Origin: Bacteroidales bacterium
GTDB taxonomy: Bacteria; Bacillota; Clostridia; Lachnospirales; Lachnospiraceae
DNA length: 64,000 nucleotides
Reading direction: 5' to 3'
Assembly: GCA_023664535.1 (NCBI GenBank)
Contig: JAMPFJ010000007.1
Span: forward strand, 1 to 64,000
Positions 33,988-43,259 of the stretch are shown here, one piece after another. Below the pieces are notes generated by a model that was given only the letters and a program-made list of their open reading frames with translations, made no database searches and was not told where the DNA came from. A program made the translations under genes and the position numbers. How positions within the stretch are numbered: position 1 is the first letter of the stretch; each line of letters opens with the position of its first letter.

Positions 33988-35955
33988 TTGGAAGAAAATA
34001 ATAACTTGCAAAATGATAACAATCAAAATAATAATAACAGAAAACCGCCAAACCGGAGCTACATCTTTATGCTGGCAGTCTCCATAGGGCTGACGCTGCT
34101 TTTCTTTTTTGCTTACAGCCGGTATCAGACCAGCCAGCAGGAGGAAATCTCCTACAGCAAATTTTTAGATATGCTGGATGAAGGAGAAATCAAAACCGTA
34201 AAAATATACGGTTCTTCGCTCGAGGTTATTCCGAGAGAATCAAAATCCGGCAAAAAGAGCTACCATGTTACACGGATATCGGACATTAACCTGGTAGACC
34301 GCCTGGAAGCCGCAAAAGAAAACGGCGAGCTGGATTACAAGGCAATCGACGAGAGCGGCTCCGCCATGATTTGGAACATCCTTTCCTGGGTGCTGATGAT
34401 TGGGGTATTCTATCTGATTATCTGGCTGTTTATGCGCTCCATGTCAAAGGGCGGAGGAATGATGGGTGTCGGCAGAAGCAATGCCAAGATGTATGTGGAA
34501 AAGGAAACCGGCGTGACCTTTGCCGATGTGGCGGGGCAGGAGGAATCCAAGGAATCCCTGAAAGAAATGGTGGACTTTTTGCACAACCCGAAAAAATATC
34601 TGGCAATCGGGGCAAAGCTTCCGAAGGGTGCGCTTCTTGTAGGTCCTCCGGGAACCGGTAAAACCTTACTCGCCAAGGCGGTGGCAGGAGAAGCAAAAGT
34701 ACCGTTTTTCTCGCTGTCCGGTTCAGATTTTGTAGAGCTTTATGTTGGTGTCGGTGCCTCCCGGGTAAGGGATTTATTTAAACAGGCAAACTCCATGGCG
34801 CCCTGTATTATTTTTATCGACGAGATTGACGCAATCGGAAGAAGCCGGAACAGTAAATACGGCGGCGGCGATTCCGAGCGGGAGCAGACGTTAAACCAGC
34901 TCCTTTCCGAAATGGACGGTTTTGACACCTCCAAGGGAATCGTCATTTTAGCGGCAACAAACCGTCCGGAAATTCTGGATAAGGCGTTACTTCGTCCGGG
35001 ACGTTTTGACCGCCGCGTCATTGTGGAAAAACCGGATTTAAAGGGACGTGTCGAGACGTTGAAGGTACACGCCAAAAATGTGAAAATGGACGAAACCGTT
35101 GACTTCAACGAGCTGGCGCTGGCAACCTCCGGCGCAGTAGGGGCAGACCTTGCCAATATTATCAATGAAGCGGCCTTAGCAGCAGTTAAAGCGGGAAGAG
35201 AGTATGTCAGCCAGTCGGATTTATTTGAATCCGTGGAGGTGGTTTTTGCCGGCAAGGAGAAGAAGGACCGGATTCTCAGCAAAAAGGAGAAGGAAATTGT
35301 CGCCTACCACGAAACCGGCCACGCCCTGTGCACAGCGCTGCAAAAGCATACGGAGCCGGTACAGAAGATTACCATCGTTCCAAGAACGATGGGTTCACTG
35401 GGATATGTATGGCATACTCCCGAGGAAGAAAAATATCTGGAGACAAAAGCGGAAATGGAGGCGAATATCGTGACCCTCCTTGCCGGACGTGCGGCGGAGG
35501 CCATCAAGTTCCCGTCCGTTACCACAGGCGCTTCCAATGATATCGAACAGGCAACAAATATTGCCAAACAGATGATTACGCTATACGGCATGTCCGACCG
35601 GTTCGGCATGGTTGCCTTGGCTTCCATCCAGAACCGTTATCTCGACAGAACTTATTCCCTGGACTGCTCCGAGGAAACCGAGGCAGCCGTTGACGACGAG
35701 ATACGCAGAATCATTACGGATTCCTACCAGAAGGCTTACGATTTGTTGAAGGAAAACGAAAATGTTCTGGATGCCCTTGCCAGGTATCTGTTTGAAAAGG
35801 AAACCATTACCGGCAAAGAATTTATGAAAATCTTTGAGGAAATTACCGGCACCGCCTTAAAAGCGGCGACCGTTGACGACGGCAGCAAAGAAGAGCCGGA
35901 GGCTTTACCGTCTACGGACGCTCCGGCAGACAATACCTTTGACGAATCAGTGTAA
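33988..35955 (+). CDS. ftsH: ATP-dependent zinc metalloprotease FtsH
   Basis: 655 residues. An Asn-rich N-terminus precedes two membrane helices (about 25-45 and 125-145). The AAA domain has Walker [18 protein letters not shown], Walker B IIFIDEID and the SRH region PGRFDRRV. The zinc protease motif HETGH follows at about residue 443. It degrades membrane and short-lived cytoplasmic proteins as a hexamer. The start is TTG 33988, because AGGAGG lies 8 bases upstream; the longer frame from TTG 33970 would place the binding site inside the gene. The acidic C-terminal tail is typical of Clostridia. Confidence 0.95.
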   Translation: MEENNNLQNDNNQNNNNRKPPNRSYIFMLAVSIGLTLLFFFAYSRYQTSQQEEISYSKFLDMLDEGEIKTVKIYGSSLEVIPRESKSGKKSYHVTRISDINLVDRLEAAKENGELDYKAIDESGSAMIWNILSWVLMIGVFYLIIWLFMRSMSKGGGMMGVGRSNAKMYVEKETGVTFADVAGQEESKESLKEMVDFLHNPKKYLAIGAKLPKGALLVGPPGTGKTLLAKAVAGEAKVPFFSLSGSDFVELYVGVGASRVRDLFKQANSMAPCIIFIDEIDAIGRSRNSKYGGGDSEREQTLNQLLSEMDGFDTSKGIVILAATNRPEILDKALLRPGRFDRRVIVEKPDLKGRVETLKVHAKNVKMDETVDFNELALATSGAVGADLANIINEAALAAVKAGREYVSQSDLFESVEVVFAGKEKKDRILSKKEKEIVAYHETGHALCTALQKHTEPVQKITIVPRTMGSLGYVWHTPEEEKYLETKAEMEANIVTLLAGRAAEAIKFPSVTTGASNDIEQATNIAKQMITLYGMSDRFGMVALASIQNRYLDRTYSLDCSEETEAAVDDEIRRIITDSYQKAYDLLKENENVLDALARYLFEKETITGKEFMKIFEEITGTALKAATVDDGSKEEPEALPSTDAPADNTFDESV

Positions 35956-35959
35956 ACAA

Positions 35960-36053
35960 ACAGCCATGAGCTAAGCTCCGCTTTTCCCTGCAGCGGCTGC
36001 ACAATATCTGTGCAGCCGCATGCCAGGAAGCCTGCGGGTCTGCTCATGGCTGT
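35960..36053 (+). terminator. Composite double stem-loop downstream of ftsH
   Basis: An outer 12-bp stem ACAGCCATGAGC/GCTCATGGCTGT (35960-35971, 36042-36053) encloses a perfect 11-bp stem GCGGCTGCACA/TGTGCAGCCGC (35993-36003, 36009-36019). It lies between convergent ftsH and the lipoprotein gene. There is no T run, so it may be a transcript-end structure or a repetitive palindrome rather than a standard terminator. Confidence 0.55.
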
Positions 36054-36067
36054 TCTAACCTCAACCT

Positions 36068-36610
36068 CTACTCAGCGGCCGTATCCTCCGTTGCCGCCTT
36101 GGCAGAAGCTTCTTCCTTTTCTTCTTCCTCATTTCCCACATAGAGAAATACATTTCCCTGGTCAATAAAATGAATATAGGAAATATCCACGTCTTTATAT
36201 CTGGTGGAGCCGTTTTCCACTACATCCGCCTGATTTTGCAGCTCCAAATCGGAATAGAAATCCGTAATCTGTTTTTCAAAATCAGAATAATGCTCTTTAT
36301 CCACGACTGCCTCCAGCCAGATGTTTTTGATTGTGTCCTCATTCCAGTTCACATGAACCGTAACATCGGTATCATCCCCGGCTTTCACACTAATCGTCGT
36401 CTCTCCGTCGCCGTAACCGGAATCCTGATACTTTTCACCATAAGCCTCCTTCAATTCGGCATTGGTGCTGTTCATCGTAATGTCAACGATAGGCATAATG
36501 CTTCTGCCGTTTCCTCCACAACCGGACAGCAGGAGCGCTGCCGCCAATACCATGGCAGGCAGTCCCGCCATCCTCTTTCCTGTACCCATTTTCTGCTTTT
36601 TGTCTCTCAT
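36068..36610 (-). CDS. Small lipoprotein of unknown function, downstream of ptsI
   Basis: 180 residues. A basic N-terminus and hydrophobic stretch end in the lipobox LLLSGCGG, so it is exported and lipidated. The mature part is acidic, with a central beta-rich domain (ETTISVKAGDDTDVTVHVNW) and a Glu/Ala-rich tail. The family is not recognised. Start ATG 36610 follows GGGGAAAG and is preferred over a 35-residue upstream extension that overlaps ptsI. It begins 13 bp after the ptsI stop and so shares its transcript. Confidence 0.8.
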   Translation of the reverse strand: MRDKKQKMGTGKRMAGLPAMVLAAALLLSGCGGNGRSIMPIVDITMNSTNAELKEAYGEKYQDSGYGDGETTISVKAGDDTDVTVHVNWNEDTIKNIWLEAVVDKEHYSDFEKQITDFYSDLELQNQADVVENGSTRYKDVDISYIHFIDQGNVFLYVGNEEEEKEEASAKAATEDTAAE

Positions 36611-36623
36611 TTCTTTCCCCAAT

Positions 36624-38246
36624 CTACTCTTTATATCTTGTCTCGCGGATAATTTTACGCACCGGAAGCACAAAGGTTGGAGATACGGATAATTCATCCA
36701 GTCCCATCTTGACAAACTGCTCCGTCAAGGTCGTATCTGCGCCTAGCTCTCCACAGATGCCAACCCAGCAGTTTTCCTTATGTCCATTGTCCACCACCAT
36801 TTTAATCATCCTAAGAATTGCCGGATGGTGGGAATCATAAATATTATCCAGCTTGGGATTCTGGCGGTCAATCGCCAGCGTATACTGCGTTAAATCATTT
36901 GTTCCGATACTGAAGAAGTCAACCTCCTTCGCCAGCAAATCGCTAATCATCACCGAAGCCGGCGTCTCAATCATGATTCCAAGCTCTACGTCTCCGTACT
37001 CAATCCCGCCGGCGTCCAGCTCTGCCCTGACTTCCCCGCAAATCTTCTTAATATCCTGAACCTCTTTCACCGAAATAATCATTGGGAACATAATGGAAAT
37101 TGTCCCAAATGCGGAAGCCCGGTAAAGCGCACGAAGCTGTGTTTTAAAAATCTCCACCCGGTCTAAACAGATACGGATTGCGCGATAACCCATTGCCGGA
37201 TTCTCCTCATGCTCCATATTAAAATAATCCACCTGCTTATCCGCACCGATATCCAATGTCCGGATGACCACCTTTTTTCCCGCCATATTCTGGGCAACTG
37301 TCTTATACACCTGGAACTGTTCTTCCTCCGTCGGATAATTATCCTTTTCCAGATATAAGAACTCGCTTCGGAATAATCCGATGCCCGCCGCATCATTTGC
37401 CAGTACGTTTCCCACATCCGCCACACTGCCGATATTGGCATAAAGCTTGATATGTCTTCCGTCAACCGTCTCATCCGGCTGACCCTTAAGCTGCATTAAC
37501 AGCTCCCTTGCCTCTTCTTCCTTTTTCTTTTCCCCGAGATATTTTTCCAAAGTCTGATTATCCGGATCCACAAAGAAAATGCCGTTTTTTCCGTCCACAA
37601 TCGCCATTTTCCCATTCCATTCTTCGCTAATCTCCACACCGATTAACGCCGGAATGTTCATGGTTCTTGCCAAAATTGCCGTATGGGAATTGGAAGAGCC
37701 CAGTCTTGTTACAAAAGCAAGAAGCTTTGTCTTATCCATCTGCACGGTTTCGCTTGGTGCCAAATCCTCCGCCACAACAATCACCGGCTCATCACCGATA
37801 CTGCCGCCGCTTGCCCTTCCGGATAACACGGAAATAATTCTCTCCGATATATCCTTCACGTCCGCCGCTCTTGCCTTGAAATAATCGTCCTCCATCTCGG
37901 AGAACATTACGGAAAAATTATCTCCCGTAGTCGCCACGGCAAACTCTGCATTGACTTCATCGTTCCGGATAATATTGTATACGGAATCATTGTAGTCGTC
38001 ATCCTCCAGCATCATGGCATGAACCTCAAAAATCATGGCGTTTGCCTCGCCGACCTCCTCCACTGCCTTATCGTGCAGTGCGCCGAGCTGTTCAATCGCC
38101 TCCGCCTTCGCCGCTTCATACCGGGCAACCTCAGCCTCAACATCCTCTACCTTTACCCTCTTCACCTGCTGTTGGTTCTTTGCATAAAATAAAATTCTGC
38201 CAATGGCAGTTCCCTTAAAAATTGACTTTCCCGTAAACTGTTCCAT
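36624..38246 (-). CDS. ptsI: PTS enzyme I (phosphoenolpyruvate-protein phosphotransferase)
   Basis: 540 residues. The N-terminal domain carries the phospho-His motif GSSNSHTAILAR (His188). The C-terminal PEP-binding domain has GIGLFRSEFLY, GYRAIRICLD, FFSIGTNDLTQYTLAIDR and the catalytic Cys in WVGICGELG. It transfers phosphate from PEP to His15 of HPr, at 38398-38655. AAGGAGG precedes ATG 38246. A strong hairpin terminator stands between ptsH and ptsI, so enzyme I expression depends on readthrough or a separate promoter. Confidence 0.96.
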   Translation of the reverse strand: MEQFTGKSIFKGTAIGRILFYAKNQQQVKRVKVEDVEAEVARYEAAKAEAIEQLGALHDKAVEEVGEANAMIFEVHAMMLEDDDYNDSVYNIIRNDEVNAEFAVATTGDNFSVMFSEMEDDYFKARAADVKDISERIISVLSGRASGGSIGDEPVIVVAEDLAPSETVQMDKTKLLAFVTRLGSSNSHTAILARTMNIPALIGVEISEEWNGKMAIVDGKNGIFFVDPDNQTLEKYLGEKKKEEEARELLMQLKGQPDETVDGRHIKLYANIGSVADVGNVLANDAAGIGLFRSEFLYLEKDNYPTEEEQFQVYKTVAQNMAGKKVVIRTLDIGADKQVDYFNMEHEENPAMGYRAIRICLDRVEIFKTQLRALYRASAFGTISIMFPMIISVKEVQDIKKICGEVRAELDAGGIEYGDVELGIMIETPASVMISDLLAKEVDFFSIGTNDLTQYTLAIDRQNPKLDNIYDSHHPAILRMIKMVVDNGHKENCWVGICGELGADTTLTEQFVKMGLDELSVSPTFVLPVRKIIRETRYKE

Positions 38247-38344
38247 AGTAACCTCCTTCTATCTTATTCTTCCCACTTTACATCTGCTGTGCCCCGTCTG
38301 TACTACTTACAGCGGGACGGCATGACAAAACACGCTTGAGAGAG

Positions 38345-38371
38345 AAAAAAACACGCCAGGCGTGTTTTTTT
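38345..38371. terminator. Bidirectional terminator between ptsH and ptsI
   Basis: CACGCC and GGCGTG arms with one central base, flanked by A7 on one side and T7 on the other. It works in either orientation and would attenuate ptsH transcripts before ptsI. Confidence 0.85.
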
Positions 38372-38397
38372 CTGAGATTGTTTATCTGCTGTCAGAA

Positions 38398-38655
38398 TTA
38401 CAAATTCGCCTTCATGAATTCTTCCATTTTAGCGATTGCTGCGTCCTCGTCGTCACCCTCTGCCTTGATGACAACCTCCGCTCCGTTTTTAACGCCAAGG
38501 CTCATTACAGCCATCAGCTTTGTTGCGTCAGCGCTTTTTCCATTCGCCTCTAATGTGATAGTAGAGGAGAAATTCTTAGCTTCCTTTACCAGCATTCCCG
38601 CCGGTCTTGCATGAATCCCGATTTCGTCTGTGATTACATAGCTAAATTCTTTCAT
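38398..38655 (-). CDS. ptsH: HPr phosphocarrier: His15 present, Ser46 replaced by Lys
   Basis: 85 residues. The catalytic motif GIHARPAGMLV has His15 and Arg17, so it can carry phosphate from enzyme I to PTS permeases. At the regulatory site the sequence is ATKLMAVMSLGV, with Thr45 and Lys46 instead of the usual Lys45-Ser46, so the standard HprK target is absent. The rest of that helix is conserved. It lies upstream of ptsI with its own consensus promoter at 38777-38805. A spaced GAGAGG precedes ATG 38655. It should be a pure transport HPr. Confidence 0.93.
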   Translation of the reverse strand: MKEFSYVITDEIGIHARPAGMLVKEAKNFSSTITLEANGKSADATKLMAVMSLGVKNGAEVVIKAEGDDEDAAIAKMEEFMKANL

Positions 38656-38776
38656 TAATGCATATCCTCTCTTTCTTCATGATTTTTGTGAAACCGGGGT
38701 GAAAATGATTACTTTATCTTCACCCTCTGCATTCCTTCATCATCATCAACAATCCCACTGCTATAATGATGTTGTA

Positions 38777-38805
38777 ATTATAACAAATGCACAAAACAAA
38801 GTCAA
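38777..38805 (-). promoter_or_regulatory. Sigma-A promoter of ptsH
   Basis: On the minus strand TTGACT (38800-38805) and TATAAT (38777-38782) with exactly 17 bp between. No clear cre site is seen beside it. Confidence 0.8.
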
Positions 38806-38819
38806 TAAAATAGCCATTT

Positions 38820-39476
38820 TTACCTCTCTTTCAGTATCCTCGAAATCCCGTAAGAATATACCGGATATTCTCCCCGTTTTAACCTGTCCCGATACTCCGC
38901 ATATTTTCCGCTTTCCCTTTCGGCATTTTTTTCTGTGGAAGCCCGGAAGCTGCAGGCTGTATTTTCACAGTCTTCACACTGTCCGCATTTTCCCTCTTCT
39001 CTCCCCTCCACATATTCCGCCGTAAAAACCGCGCTTTTTAACGGGTGCAGCATGCCGTTTTCCCAGAACACCGGCATTTTTGCCAAATCCACCCCGGCTT
39101 CCAGCTCTTTACCCTCCAAAAAATGATAATTTCCTATCCATTTTCCGGTCCGCTCAAAAACATGCGCACTGATTTTTTCATAGGCGCATGACAAAAATTC
39201 CATGCCCAGGCACTCCATACCGTAAGCAAGCAGTAAATTCTCCCTGTCCATTACCATCTCCGACAAAAAATCAAAACGTTCGCCCAGCGTTACTGCACAG
39301 ATCACCTTTTCCTCCCGGTAAACCATCACCGACTCCACCAGAATCAGCTCCGCCAAAAAGCGCTCTGCCGCCGCCAGCAGCTCCAAATCCCGCTCTTCAA
39401 AATGAAACCGCTTCGCAAACCGTTTCATGTCAATTTTATTATATTCAATTTGGAAAGAATAGACCTCTGCCTGCAT
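38820..39476 (-). CDS. Hypothetical protein with a four-cysteine cluster
   Basis: 218 residues, family not recognised. The N-terminal 120 residues look like a compact alpha/beta domain. Near residues 165-175 the pattern CGQCEDCENTACSFR (CxxCxxCxxxxC) suggests a metal or Fe-S site. Similar short cysteine clusters followed by Arg occur in vitamin B12-dependent methionine synthase activation-type proteins, but the rest does not clearly match, so I do not assign it. AAAGGAG precedes ATG 39476. It is divergent from the DUF421 gene and directly upstream of ptsH. Confidence 0.65.
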   Translation of the reverse strand: MQAEVYSFQIEYNKIDMKRFAKRFHFEERDLELLAAAERFLAELILVESVMVYREEKVICAVTLGERFDFLSEMVMDRENLLLAYGMECLGMEFLSCAYEKISAHVFERTGKWIGNYHFLEGKELEAGVDLAKMPVFWENGMLHPLKSAVFTAEYVEGREEGKCGQCEDCENTACSFRASTEKNAERESGKYAEYRDRLKRGEYPVYSYGISRILKER

Positions 39477-39535
39477 AGATTTTCTCCTTTTTTGTCATAA
39501 TAACAGCAAAATATCATTATTGGTGAGGTGTTATT

Positions 39536-40243
39536 ATGGATTATTTTACAATTTTTTATCAGGCGTTATTCTCTGCCATCGCATTATTCCTGCTGACAAA
39601 AATCATGGGCTACCGGCAGGTTTCCCAATTCAGCATGTTTGATTATGTCAACGGCATTACCATCGGCTCTATCGCCGCCGAAATGGCAATCGATTTGGAT
39701 AACAGCTTTCTAAAGCCGCTGCTTGCCATGGCAGTATATACCGTTTTCGTCATTACCCTGTCTAAGATTTCCCAAAAATCCATTCCCCTGCGCCGGTTAA
39801 TCAACGGAAAGGCAATTATGCTTTACGATAACGGCCACCTATACAACGAAAATATGCGGAAAGCAAAAATGGATGTGGATGAATTTCTGGTAGAATGCCG
39901 GATAAACGGATATTTCGATTTGTCCCAGATTGAAAGCGCCGTCTTAGAGCCCAACGGAAAAATCAGTTTCCTTCCGGTCAGCGAGGAACGCCCTGCCACG
40001 CCGAAGGACCTTGGCATCCAGCCGGCCCAGGAGGAGGTATTTGCCAATGTAATTGTCGACGGACATATTATGGAAAGAAACCTTAAGCATGTCGGCAGAG
40101 ACAGAAACTGGCTTGACCAGCAGCTGGACGGTCAGAATGTCAAGAAATTGGAGGATGTTTTCCTCGCCATCTGCGACAAACAGGGGAATTTCTATGTCTA
40201 TCCGAAAATGAAACAGTTTGTGGATAAGGACATACTGGGATAA
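39536..40243 (+). CDS. DUF421 (YetF-like) membrane protein
   Basis: 235 residues. Three membrane helices (about 8-25, 33-52, 60-80) precede a soluble region with the DUF421 hallmark NGKAIMLYDNGHLYNENM and the strand pattern FANVIVDGHIMERNLKHVG. YetF-family members are linked to spore germination or membrane stress in Bacillus, but no activity is settled. ATG 39536 follows GTGAGGTG. The gene converges with the DUF624 gene, with only 2 bp between the stops. Confidence 0.88.
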   Translation: MDYFTIFYQALFSAIALFLLTKIMGYRQVSQFSMFDYVNGITIGSIAAEMAIDLDNSFLKPLLAMAVYTVFVITLSKISQKSIPLRRLINGKAIMLYDNGHLYNENMRKAKMDVDEFLVECRINGYFDLSQIESAVLEPNGKISFLPVSEERPATPKDLGIQPAQEEVFANVIVDGHIMERNLKHVGRDRNWLDQQLDGQNVKKLEDVFLAICDKQGNFYVYPKMKQFVDKDILG

Positions 40244-40245
40244 CC

Positions 40246-41040
40246 CTACTCTTCCGCATGCTCCTCCTCTTCTGCGTTCTCTTCTTTTTCCTCTTTGGCA
40301 GCATTTTTGGCTTTCATTTCTTCTGCCAGCTCCGCCACCTGCAGCTTTGCATCTGCATAGGTATTCTCATAGCCCACCAACGCCGCTTCCTCCTCCGGCG
40401 TAGCGTGTACGGCTTCACCCAGATAGGGTTTAAACACCGCGCGGAAAATGGGTGCCTGCAAATACGCAATCAGAGACACGCCAATGAACAATGCACAGAT
40501 TCTTGCAATATTTACCATATATATTGTAAATGCCACCGCACCGAAAACCAGCCATACCCCAATCGTTGCCGGCACATGGGTAATCGCCATCGCAAACGCA
40601 TTTTTTATCGTTCCGCTGATTTTATTGCTGAATTTTGCCTGCAGCGGCCATGCATAGGTGAAAATAAGAAGATACAGGGCAAGCATCACCACACTGATGA
40701 CAATCATCGGCTTAACTGCCGTATTTGCCGTGGTTTTCCACTGGCTCACCCAGAACCAGACGTCCACGCTGAACACCGTTCCTGCCAAAAGTAAAATCAG
40801 CCACATTACCGTGGACTGTTTAAAATTCTCTTTAAAGCTTTTGGTATACATCCGGAAAACATATCCGTCCTCCCTGCTCCATGCATTGATTGCCACATAA
40901 TAAAGCGCCGTGAGCGCCGCACCAATCGTAAAAACGGGAATACAGCTCACCAGAAAAAGAACATTTAACAAAATCATGTCTGCAATCCGGTTTACCAGCT
41001 TAAAAAAAGGATTATCTGAGCTAAAGACTCCATCCAACAT
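40246..41040 (-). CDS. DUF624 (YesL-like) membrane protein
   Basis: 264 residues. Five or six membrane segments and the family N-terminus (NPFFKLVNRIADMILLNVLF, then CIPVFTIGAALTALYYV) place it in DUF624. The cytoplasmic C-terminal 60 residues are strongly acidic and Glu-rich. YesL-like proteins often accompany sugar ABC permeases, but none is adjacent here. AAAGGAG precedes ATG 41040. Confidence 0.88.
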   Translation of the reverse strand: MLDGVFSSDNPFFKLVNRIADMILLNVLFLVSCIPVFTIGAALTALYYVAINAWSREDGYVFRMYTKSFKENFKQSTVMWLILLLAGTVFSVDVWFWVSQWKTTANTAVKPMIVISVVMLALYLLIFTYAWPLQAKFSNKISGTIKNAFAMAITHVPATIGVWLVFGAVAFTIYMVNIARICALFIGVSLIAYLQAPIFRAVFKPYLGEAVHATPEEEAALVGYENTYADAKLQVAELAEEMKAKNAAKEEKEENAEEEEHAEE

Positions 41041-41151
41041 AAGAAAACTCCTTTGCGTATCATTTTATCTAATAAGTAATAATAGCCTACCTCCTGTCTT
41101 TGTTCAAGTGAAATTTTTGTGTTTTCGGACGCCCAAGCCACGCAATTTCCC

Positions 41152-41179
41152 TTGACAAACGCCAAAAATGCACTAGTAT
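41152..41179 (+). promoter_or_regulatory. Sigma-A promoter of lysA
   Basis: TTGACA (41152-41157) with TAGTAT (41174-41179) 16 bp downstream. The leader is about 65 nt, too short for a lysine riboswitch. Confidence 0.65.
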
Positions 41180-41249
41180 ATTGTATAGGTATATTTACGG
41201 TTATATCTGATTAACTGTTATTGCATATGCAGGAAAGGAATATATATTT

Positions 41250-42509
41250 ATGAAAACACCATTTGTAACCAAAGAGCAGCTTGACGCCATCTGCGCCCAA
41301 TATCCTACGCCATTTCACCTCTACGACGAAAAGGGTATTCGGGAAAACGCAAGAAAACTGCATCAGGCTTTTTCCTGGAATCCGGGGTACCGGGAATTTT
41401 TTGCGGTAAAGGCTACCCCGAATCCCACCATTTTAAAAATATTAAAGGAGGAGGGCTGCGGCACCGACTGTTCCTCTTATACTGAGCTGCTGATGTCCGA
41501 AAAATGCGGATTTTCCGGCGAGCATATCATGTTTTCTTCCAACGACACGCCGGCGGAGGATTTCAGGCTGGCGGCAAAGCTTGGCGCAACCATTAACCTG
41601 GACGATATTACCCACATTGATTTTCTAAAGCAGGCTGTCGGTGAAATCCCCAAACGGATTAGCTGCCGGTATAACCCGGGAGGTAAATTTGCCATTGCCA
41701 ATACCATTATGGATAATCCCGGAGATGCCAAATACGGTTTAACCCGTCCGCAGATGACCGAGGCATACAAAAAACTAATGGAGCTTGGTGCGGAAGAATT
41801 TGGTATGCATGCCTTTCTGGCAAGCAATACGGTGACAAACGATTATTACCCTACCCTGGCGAAGATTTTATTTGAAACGGCAGTGGAATTAAAGAAGGAA
41901 ACCGGCGCCCGCATTACCTTCATCAATTTATCCGGCGGAATCGGGATTCCCTATACCCCGGACAAGGAGCCGAACGATATCCTTGCCATCGGCGAAGGCG
42001 TGCGGAAAGCCTACGAAGAGGTTTTAGTTCCGGCGGGAATGGGCGACGTTGCCATCTATACCGAGCTTGGTCGCTTTATGCTGGCTCCTTACGGACACCT
42101 GGTTACGAAAGCCATCCATGAAAAACATACCCACAAGGAATACATCGGTGTGGACGCATGCGCAGTCAATCTGATGCGTCCGGCAATGTACGGCGCTTAC
42201 CACCACATCACGGTGATGGGAAAAGAGACTGCGCCGAAGGACCATATATATGATATCACCGGCTCTCTATGCGAAAACAATGATAAATTTGCCATTGACC
42301 GGGAGCTGCCCAAAATCGACATTGGCGATAACTTAGTGATTCATGACACCGGCGCCCACGGTTTTGCCATGGGCTACAATTACAACGGCAAATTGAAATC
42401 CGCTGAGATTCTTCTGCGTGCCGACGGCAGTACAACAGTAATCCGCCGTGCCGAAACGCCGGAGGATTATTTTGCCACCCTGGACGGTTACTGGGATATT
42501 GATTTGTAA
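41250..42509 (+). CDS. lysA: Diaminopimelate decarboxylase
   Basis: 419 residues of the PLP fold III decarboxylase family. The Schiff-base lysine is in FFAVKATPNPTIL (Lys54), the phosphate-binding loop is in NLSGGIGIPY, and the C-terminal active-site motifs are GSLCENNDKFA and MRPAMYGAYHHI. It makes lysine from meso-diaminopimelate. The substrate assignment rests on similarity; a related carboxynorspermidine or other decarboxylase is less likely. ddh at 61785 in the same window supports a diaminopimelate pathway. It has its own promoter and may be co-transcribed with plsC. Confidence 0.82.
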   Translation: MKTPFVTKEQLDAICAQYPTPFHLYDEKGIRENARKLHQAFSWNPGYREFFAVKATPNPTILKILKEEGCGTDCSSYTELLMSEKCGFSGEHIMFSSNDTPAEDFRLAAKLGATINLDDITHIDFLKQAVGEIPKRISCRYNPGGKFAIANTIMDNPGDAKYGLTRPQMTEAYKKLMELGAEEFGMHAFLASNTVTNDYYPTLAKILFETAVELKKETGARITFINLSGGIGIPYTPDKEPNDILAIGEGVRKAYEEVLVPAGMGDVAIYTELGRFMLAPYGHLVTKAIHEKHTHKEYIGVDACAVNLMRPAMYGAYHHITVMGKETAPKDHIYDITGSLCENNDKFAIDRELPKIDIGDNLVIHDTGAHGFAMGYNYNGKLKSAEILLRADGSTTVIRRAETPEDYFATLDGYWDIDL

Positions 42510-42536
42510 TGCCGCCGGGCAGGGAGGAGAGTTTGG

Positions 42537-43259
42537 ATGAGAAAACGTCTTACGATGATGATATTGAGGAATTTTTTCCGCGTACCCTATATCTTTTTTA
42601 CGCTGTTATACTATGCCAAATCGGACAAGGTAAGCGAGGAAAAAAAATATAAGCTGATTCGGTATATCGGCTACCACGGCTGTAAATGTGGTAACGTCAA
42701 TGTCCATGGATACGGCTTGGAGAATCTGCCGGAGCAGTCCGGCTATATCATGTTTCCCAATCACCAGGGGTTATTTGATGTCATGGGGCTGGTCTATTTG
42801 AACCCCACCCCGTTCAGCGTCGTCATCAAAAAGGAAGCTTATTCCGTTTTCGGACTGCGGCAGCTGATTCAGACCTTGGGGGGGCTGTTCCTCGACCGGG
42901 ATGATGTCAAGCAGGGGCTTCAGGTTATCAACGAGGTAGCCAGGCAGGTCAAAGAGGGACGCAACTTTTTAATCTTTCCGGAGGGAACCCGTTCCAAAAA
43001 CGGGAACGTTCCCGGTGAGTTTAAAGGCGGCAGCTTCAAATCCGCCACCAAGGCAAAATGCCCTATCGTACCCATTGCCATCATTGACTGCTATCTGCCC
43101 TTTGATACCAATTCCACCCATATGGTAGACGTACAGCTTCATGTTCTGCCGCCCATTCCCTATGAAGAATATAAGGGGATGAAAACCGCAGACATCGCCG
43201 ATATGGTAAAAAGCCGCATTGTGAAAGTGATTGAGGAAAATGAACATAACTTTAACTGA
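42537..43259 (+). CDS. plsC: 1-acyl-sn-glycerol-3-phosphate acyltransferase
   Basis: 240 residues. The acyltransferase motifs are complete: NHQGLFD (HX4D) near residue 75, LDRDDVKQG, and the acceptor-site FPEGTRSK. It forms phosphatidic acid at the membrane; the N-terminus is amphipathic (RNFFRVPYIFFTLLYY). GGAGGAG precedes ATG 42537. Its 3' end overlaps the hydE start by 20 nt, so the two are translationally coupled. Confidence 0.93.
   Translation: MRKRLTMMILRNFFRVPYIFFTLLYYAKSDKVSEEKKYKLIRYIGYHGCKCGNVNVHGYGLENLPEQSGYIMFPNHQGLFDVMGLVYLNPTPFSVVIKKEAYSVFGLRQLIQTLGGLFLDRDDVKQGLQVINEVARQVKEGRNFLIFPEGTRSKNGNVPGEFKGGSFKSATKAKCPIVPIAIIDCYLPFDTNSTHMVDVQLHVLPPIPYEEYKGMKTADIADMVKSRIVKVIEENEHNFN

Noticed and set aside
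41180..41249. Possible lysine riboswitch before lysA
   Set aside because: The leader is about 65 nt, far shorter than an L-box aptamer, and no L-box elements are visible.
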